Shown piece by piece: positions 58,281 through 64,000 of a stretch of DNA of 64,000 nt (position 1 is the first letter of the stretch; the number at the start of each line of letters is the position of its first letter). The DNA is from Glandiceps talaboti (lineage: Eukaryota > Hemichordata > Enteropneusta > Spengelidae): positions 308,001 through 372,000 of the forward strand of contig NC_135555.1 of NCBI RefSeq assembly GCF_964340395.1, given 5' to 3'. A model generated the notes under the pieces. That model saw only the letters and a list, made by a program, of their open reading frames with translations. It was not told the DNA's origin and made no database searches. Made by a program: the position numbers and the translations under genes.

Positions 58281-61200
58281 TATTTTTACGTTTTGAACTA
58301 AGATCACCAAACATGGAGTGTACTGATTCAGTATGTGTCTTGGATACTCAAGGATATCTCACATCAAAATTACAGTCTTTTAATTTTAATAGTACAACAG
58401 AAACTACTTTAAACAAATGGAATATGTAATTTCTTAAAGGAATGCTATCAATAATGAACACTACTAGGGGTACTAGAGATGTGTACGCTAAAATATAATG
58501 CATTATTTTACATATCCATATTAATATTGAGAACATTGTGCCATGTCAGATAATGAAATGTATGGATTCGTACGTCTTCACATAGCGATACATGAAATGG
58601 AATTGTTTTGAAAGCGGTGTGTGGTGAAACCGTTTTGTCATTCCTATCATATCCACGCCTAAATAAACCACGTAACTTCTTTGGATTTCCATACACTTAG
58701 ACGACTGTTACATGCAATAGGTAGTACGCTTATCGAATGATGATTTCTTACATTGTAGTAATATCAATGACTTTGACTGTTATTATAATATTGCTTCTAT
58801 GTCACATACATGCTGTGTATGAAGATGTAATGTAGTTTGCCATAGTGATTCAAGCATATGTGTTCATAAGATGATATAGCTCTGATTACCATCTTGATTT
58901 ATTCAGTTCTAAAAATAGAATATAAGTGTTATTCTATAGTGGTTGCCGTTAGTGATGACAGAAGTTACCACATATCTTTAATTTAAAACTAAGGTACATT
59001 AGGAATTAGATTTGATCGAAACTTGTGTTTATGATAACAGGTCACTTCTTAAAGGCTAAACCTCAATATGAATCGTGAACATGAATTGTTTTTATTTCTT
59101 CGTCATAATTAAACCTCTTTTACGGCACTGTCCGGAAGAAATATCAGCTATGGTTTTCGAGAATATTTGTATCTTAGGCTGATCTTATAGTGTAGGATAA
59201 ATGCTATGGAAATTATATAATTTGGATTGGACATGTGTACCCTGATCAACTTGATTAAACCACACACGGTAATCTTGCTACCGGAATAACTGAATATAGT
59301 TAGGTTGTTTGGAAGTTTCCCAAATACAGCTTTATTCTCATATGGTTGTCACACATTTCAGTGTATCCAATCTCTCTTTGTGAATATTTTAGTCGTCTAG
59401 ATAAGTAGACATAAGAAAAAACACGTATAATTGCAACGAGAAAATTCCTCAGAACAACCATACCTTATGTAAATGACATAGACGTTCGATTCAGACACAT
59501 TCAAATTGATAGAGCAATAAATAACACTTGAGTGTAGATGGCTTCCTCTTAATATACGTATCATGTACTGCCCTGTGGACAGACTAACCGTGAGTCTTAA
59601 TTTGTTTCTGTGTATATCAGCATGGGTAACATCTTCATCATTATTTGCATGGTACTTCAGTGGTCTAATTTATACACTATATAATGTCTATACACTAGGA
59701 ATCCTTCTTTGTCCTTCTATTAAGCCTATTAGACGTTAGTATTTGTTTAAATGATAGTGATTTCCAACTCAAGTTGACTACTCTTGGTTTAATGGTAAGG
59801 TCTGTGCAATAACTAACTTAGGTAAACAAATCCCACATGAATTAAAAATGTTACTAATGAAGGAATGGCACGTACGATTAAATCACCTAAAGAGGAAACA
59901 TTAGATTTCAATCTAGAGACTCACAGAAAATAATAACATCAAGGTTTTTTCTTGTTGAAGTCATTCAACACCCCTCCCTCAATAACTGTACAAGATTAAC
60001 ACATCGTTTGCATTTAGTACAATAGAGACCATGCATTATTTAACAAATATATATTATCCGAAAGGGCTTTAATTGTTCAATTCAAGTGATTCAAATAATT
60101 CGATGTTATTCCCGAATATTTTTCTTCATTCAGCCAAGGAAAATACGAGTGACCTAAGGGGGCCTTTGTCACTACGAGTCTCTAGCCGAGTAGTGAGAAC
60201 CCTTACGTCACGAGTATTTTGCGGTTAAATGAAGAAAGATATTGGAGAATAACATAATTATACCAGCGCCAGCCATATCAACCAAACATCGAGGAAACTA
60301 ATGGCAATTTTGAACGTTTTGACTCATATTTCGGACACAGCAGAACCTGGGACGTAGGCACGCGTTGTCGGCACATAGACGCACGTTGTCGAGACGAAGA
60401 ACGACCAAAGTATATATTCCATATTTTTGGCTTATGTTTGCTATAATAGATAAACTGTACGGTGAATTGCACTGTCAGGTTGCATGATAGTGACGAGTGG
60501 AGCCCACGTAGTGCATTTTATTGCTTCATTAATCAGATTTGAGACTTTAAGTGCTTGCATACAGTTCCATGTTGATTTGACTGTAGCTGGGGTCAGACAA
60601 GAACAGTCATTTGACCGCGATATATTGACTTATATGGAAAGATTCCAAACTTAATCTAACATATGAGGTAAACATACTGCATTCCAGGCTATACATAAAC
60701 TCAGTGTAATATGAAATAAAATGAAATACTACAAAAGCACGTTCGACATTCTTACTATTTTACTAGACATGTATGTTCTTCCATTACGGAAAGACATTAT
60801 GGAGAGGTGCGAGGTGCCTTCAGAAGCACATATCTTCCTCATCGTATAAGTGAAAGCTACGTGTCTTGTACAATTTCAGAATTACGTATCGCTACTAGTC
60901 ACGTTTTATAATTTCTTCAAAACTACACGTTACTATCAAAATGCCATTTGTTTATTTCAAACAATCAGCATCAATATCGAAAGGTTATATACGATCTAAC
61001 AATTCATGGGTTTGAAAGTAGAAACAAAACATTAATGAAAAAATACAGTTTCCAATACGTTGTAAACTTTATCCATAAAAAGGATGTTATCGAGATTAAT
61101 TAAATGAGGTTTCCATCTGTATAATAATACTTTTACTGTTACGCTGTTGTTGACAGACAGTGTAATAGACTTCGTATTAAAGCTACTCAAAAAACATATC

Positions 61201-62100
61201 ACTGTTGTTCGAATGTTAAAGTATTTATGAAAATCTGGGAATGATCATTCGGTTTTCCCTTTCCTGAATATAATTTCTTTCGTAGATTTGTCAGAGATGT
61301 TAAACTGCAACTTGTTTTCAACCAATATGAGGCAATACAAAATTTATCACCATTCCTCAATCTATCAATGCCTATTTTCTGTTTGCGTTTAGTAATCCCC
61401 CTAATGACTGCATGTGCAAGACATTTTGTAATAATTGATTTAAATTTCTCAATAGCTTAACCTTTGTCGAAATATTTTCAGTCATGCTAAAATATAACAG
61501 TTCTTTCAAAATGGCTACTACAATATTTTGTTGGTAGCAAATATCAGGTAACAATGGGGAGTCTGTGTATTTGTAACGAAGCCACTTTTAAGAGTTTATC
61601 AGCATGAATAAAATGAGCTGGTGGCTAATAGGAATGGTGAACCAAGTGTTCGTTACTGTAATTGCAATCCTCGTGCAACACAAGTCATGTCCTCTATTTC
61701 TCCAGAAACATGGGGTTTCTTTGAAATGATTTGACTTGAAGGGTTGAACTCACCAACAGACAGTTATTTGAGACCTGAGACTCTACAAACACTTACCTAC
61801 TTACCTCTATAAATGTATTAGCGTGTATAACCACTGCAATCCATCTTCACTTGAATTGAAGCCATTGTAAATATACTTATATTTCTTTTAATAGTAAATA
61901 TTTGGATCATGAATAACAGATTTATATCGTCTCACAAGCTACAGCCACTTTCTACATTTGATTGTTTTAGCATTGACGACTGTTTCGTGTAGGGTCTATG
62001 ATTTTAGCTAATTATGTATACAGAATTGAATGTAAGATATGAAGTAATTGCATGAGTTTTACCTCGTATAAGAGAATCTTATATTTTACGGATGGGTGTC
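58281..62100. other. Intergenic DNA, no gene recognised
   Basis: AT-rich with ordinary CpG frequency. No repeat array, RNA gene or convincing exon was found. Several 60-70 codon open frames look like chance. Confidence 0.5.
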
Positions 62101-62102
62101 TT

Positions 62103-62203
62103 TGTATGTATGTATGTATGTATGTATGTATGTATGTATGTATGTATGTATGTATGTATGTATGTATGTATGTATGTATGTATGTATGTACGCACGCACG
62201 CAC

Positions 62204-62235
<32 letters not shown>

Positions 62236-62261
62236 GGCTGGCTGTCTGTCTGTCTGTCTGT

Positions 62262-62296
<35 letters not shown>

Positions 62297-62366
62297 CATG
62301 CATGCATGCATGCATGCATGTATGTATGTATGTATGTATGTATGTATGTATGTATGTATGTATGTG
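62103..62366. repeat. Mosaic tetranucleotide microsatellite
   Basis: Successive blocks of (TATG)n, (CACG)n, (CTGT)n with a CTGG pair, (CTGC)n, (ATGC)n and (TATG)n, all in one register of 4. Each block differs from its neighbour by one base per unit. Open frames on both strands (Cys/Met/Val-rich, or His/Thr/Tyr-rich) are artefacts. Confidence 0.97.
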
Positions 62367-62990
62367 TCTGTGTCATCGTTTTCTCAAAAACGGCTGGGTC
62401 AATTCAAACTAAATTTAGTGCACATATTCTTGAGGGTAATGGCTAGAACCAGTTATGTTTTGGTAAACAACCATGAATATTAATGAGTTAATTTTCAGGA
62501 ATTAGACTTTATCTTAAGAATGTATGGTTCAATTCAATATGATTTGGTGCATACATCAACTATAACAATGCGCACATGTTCTAAGTAAAATGTCTGTTGA
62601 TGCATAGATCTTGAGCATTCCAAGATCTATGGTTGATGTAACTATTAGTTGGAAGCATTTGCATAATACTTATTTTTAGTAATGTGGGTATATTTCAAGG
62701 AAGCGTACACGCATTGATATAGTTTATTGATGTAGGTTTTAATTGTAATCGGTCATTTGTTAATTAATTATTTGAGAATACAAGCTTCAAATTCCATATA
62801 ATATGATGTACACATTGATGATAACAAATTGCATTTGTCCTATAAAGCTAGAATTATTCGTTTGCAAAATTAATGATGTTTGGTAATTTGGCAATATCTT
62901 AAGTAAACATCAGAATTCTTATAGTTTGGCATAGCTGTTTGACAATAAAGGCATATATCATGTATGATAGCTATAGCTAAGCATTTTGCA
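62367..62990 (+). mobile_element. Element C2 core following the 62.1-kb microsatellite
   Basis: Words such as CATCGTTTTCTC, GGCT(G)GGTCAATTCAAAC, AGGGTAATGGC and TTTTGGTAAACAACCATGAA match the inverse complement of element C1 (31661-32350). The microsatellite is again directly at this end. The 3' limit is uncertain and is placed near 62990 where similarity words fade. Confidence 0.55.
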
Positions 62991-63865
62991 TTCCCTTACG
63001 GAAGGCATTCAGTGTAAATCCGTCATGATTTTTTTTTGTGCAGACGAATGAATATCTTCATTTACATATTCGTTAATGATATCATCAATAATAAAAGCAA
63101 AGTTTTAAAAACATATCGACACAAAAAACTGAATAGATTATATAGTCGTTGAACAAACTAATGAACTACTGGTATATAGCAGCACGAAGTCTAGGGGAGA
63201 CTTTTCCGACGTTGCAACAGTTGCAACTTGTTACTACATTACAGTTATTACATCTAACGATGAAAAATTGAGAAGCTTCTTATCGATCATTGTGAGTTTT
63301 TATATTTTAGGCAAGCATAGACTTAGTATAGTAGCTTCATTTTATTTTTTCGTCTAGAGTTTTGTGTTTTGACCACACTTTTATAATATATTGATGGGTA
63401 TATTGGCTTCTTATCTCATTTACCATTTATTTTGGTATGTTATTCAAGGCCTTAACGAGAATCATCTTATCTCTGATTACTAATGCATTATTTTGTTTAT
63501 AGCATTTTATAGAAAATGTTGTTCAAGAGACAAAACCAATGGATGCCTCTTCTATCGAATATTTTAGTCATCATTTCGCTGCAGAAAGAAAATTAATATC
63601 ACGGTGTAAAAATGTAAGACAAATACCGAGCAATGGAGAATGGTCTTACAATTATACAGTTTGATTTGTATCCATATCCAGTTGTTGAGGTTTTGATTTG
63701 ACATCTCCATGACGCAGTTATCAGAGATTGTAATCTTGCGATATTATCATCAATCTTTGCAAGAGTTTTAAAGAGCACGCCTTTTATAATGGGTTGCTTA
63801 TATGCCATCTATTTGCTTTCATTTTCGACAATTCACAGCTTACACTCAGCAACGTCTTCAGAGAA
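62991..63865. other. Intergenic DNA, no gene recognised
   Basis: No repeat array or exon recognised. The open frame at 63599-63808 (-) has no recognisable domain. Confidence 0.5.
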
Positions 63866-63915
63866 CATACATACATACATACATACATACATACATACAT
63901 ACATACATACATACA
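63866..63915. repeat. (ATAC)n microsatellite
   Basis: About 12 tandem ATAC units. Confidence 0.97.
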
Positions 63916-64000
63916 TGCACTTCAAATCTATGTTCATTTTTCAAACGAATGTCAATGTTTTGCCCATTAACATTGCATATTGTATTTCTTGTATATCTAC

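Noticed and set aside
61372-61554. Leu-rich - strand frame
   Set aside because: 60 codons, AT-rich, without splice signals or a recognisable domain.

Overview
This window is metazoan nuclear DNA: AT-rich, gene-poor and crowded with microsatellites, minisatellites and dispersed repeats. It contains one confidently recognised gene with canonical GT-AG introns. The nine visible exons lie on the + strand between 2566 and 35979. They encode the C-terminal 422 residues of a lysophosphatidylcholine acyltransferase of the LPCAT1/LPCAT2 type, with HX4D and EGTC catalytic motifs followed by an EF-hand-like tail. All exon junctions join in phase. The first exon or exons, encoding about 100 N-terminal residues, are not visible and probably lie upstream of base 1. 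An invertebrate host, probably marine (lophotrochozoan or early-branching deuterostome), is inferred from the single LPCAT1/2 pro-orthologue, the CpG pattern, a SINE ending in a 'GCGCTATATAAA'-like tail, and repeats built like bivalve/insect HINE or DINE elements. I cannot name the species.

Layout. 1-2565: upstream intron or flank with repeat element A1. 2566-13401: five exons of the acyltransferase domain. The intron at 5235-11635 is almost entirely a 5.6-kb array of a 41-bp minisatellite, and the intron at 2784-5060 carries a tRNA-derived SINE. 13402-30270: a 16.9-kb intron holding arrays with 43-, 32/34-, 58-, 48-, about 45- and 30-bp units, a long (TG)n tract, element A2 and several B-family copies. 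30271-35979: four exons for the EF-hand region and C-terminus, with element C1 and copy B3 in the introns. 35980-42000: 3' UTR, then non-coding DNA with a 30-bp minisatellite and a G-tract-rich patch. 42000-64000: intergenic-looking DNA that is clearly richer in CpG. It carries B-family copies, element C2, several tetranucleotide tracts and a few weak candidate exons of unrecognised genes at 49.2, 50.1-50.5, 51.0, 52.4 and 57.0 kb.

The most interesting material is repeat biology. Two unrelated-sequence families (A, 2 copies; B, about 9 complete or partial copies) share one plan: a 5' terminal hairpin, a microsatellite, a core with tandem subrepeats of about 115-150 bp, and a 3' inverted match to the 5' end. 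This is the plan of non-autonomous Helentrons (HINE/DINE-like). A third family (C) also has a microsatellite at one end. There is no CRISPR array, operon or bacterial-type system. I found no convincing novel protein system.
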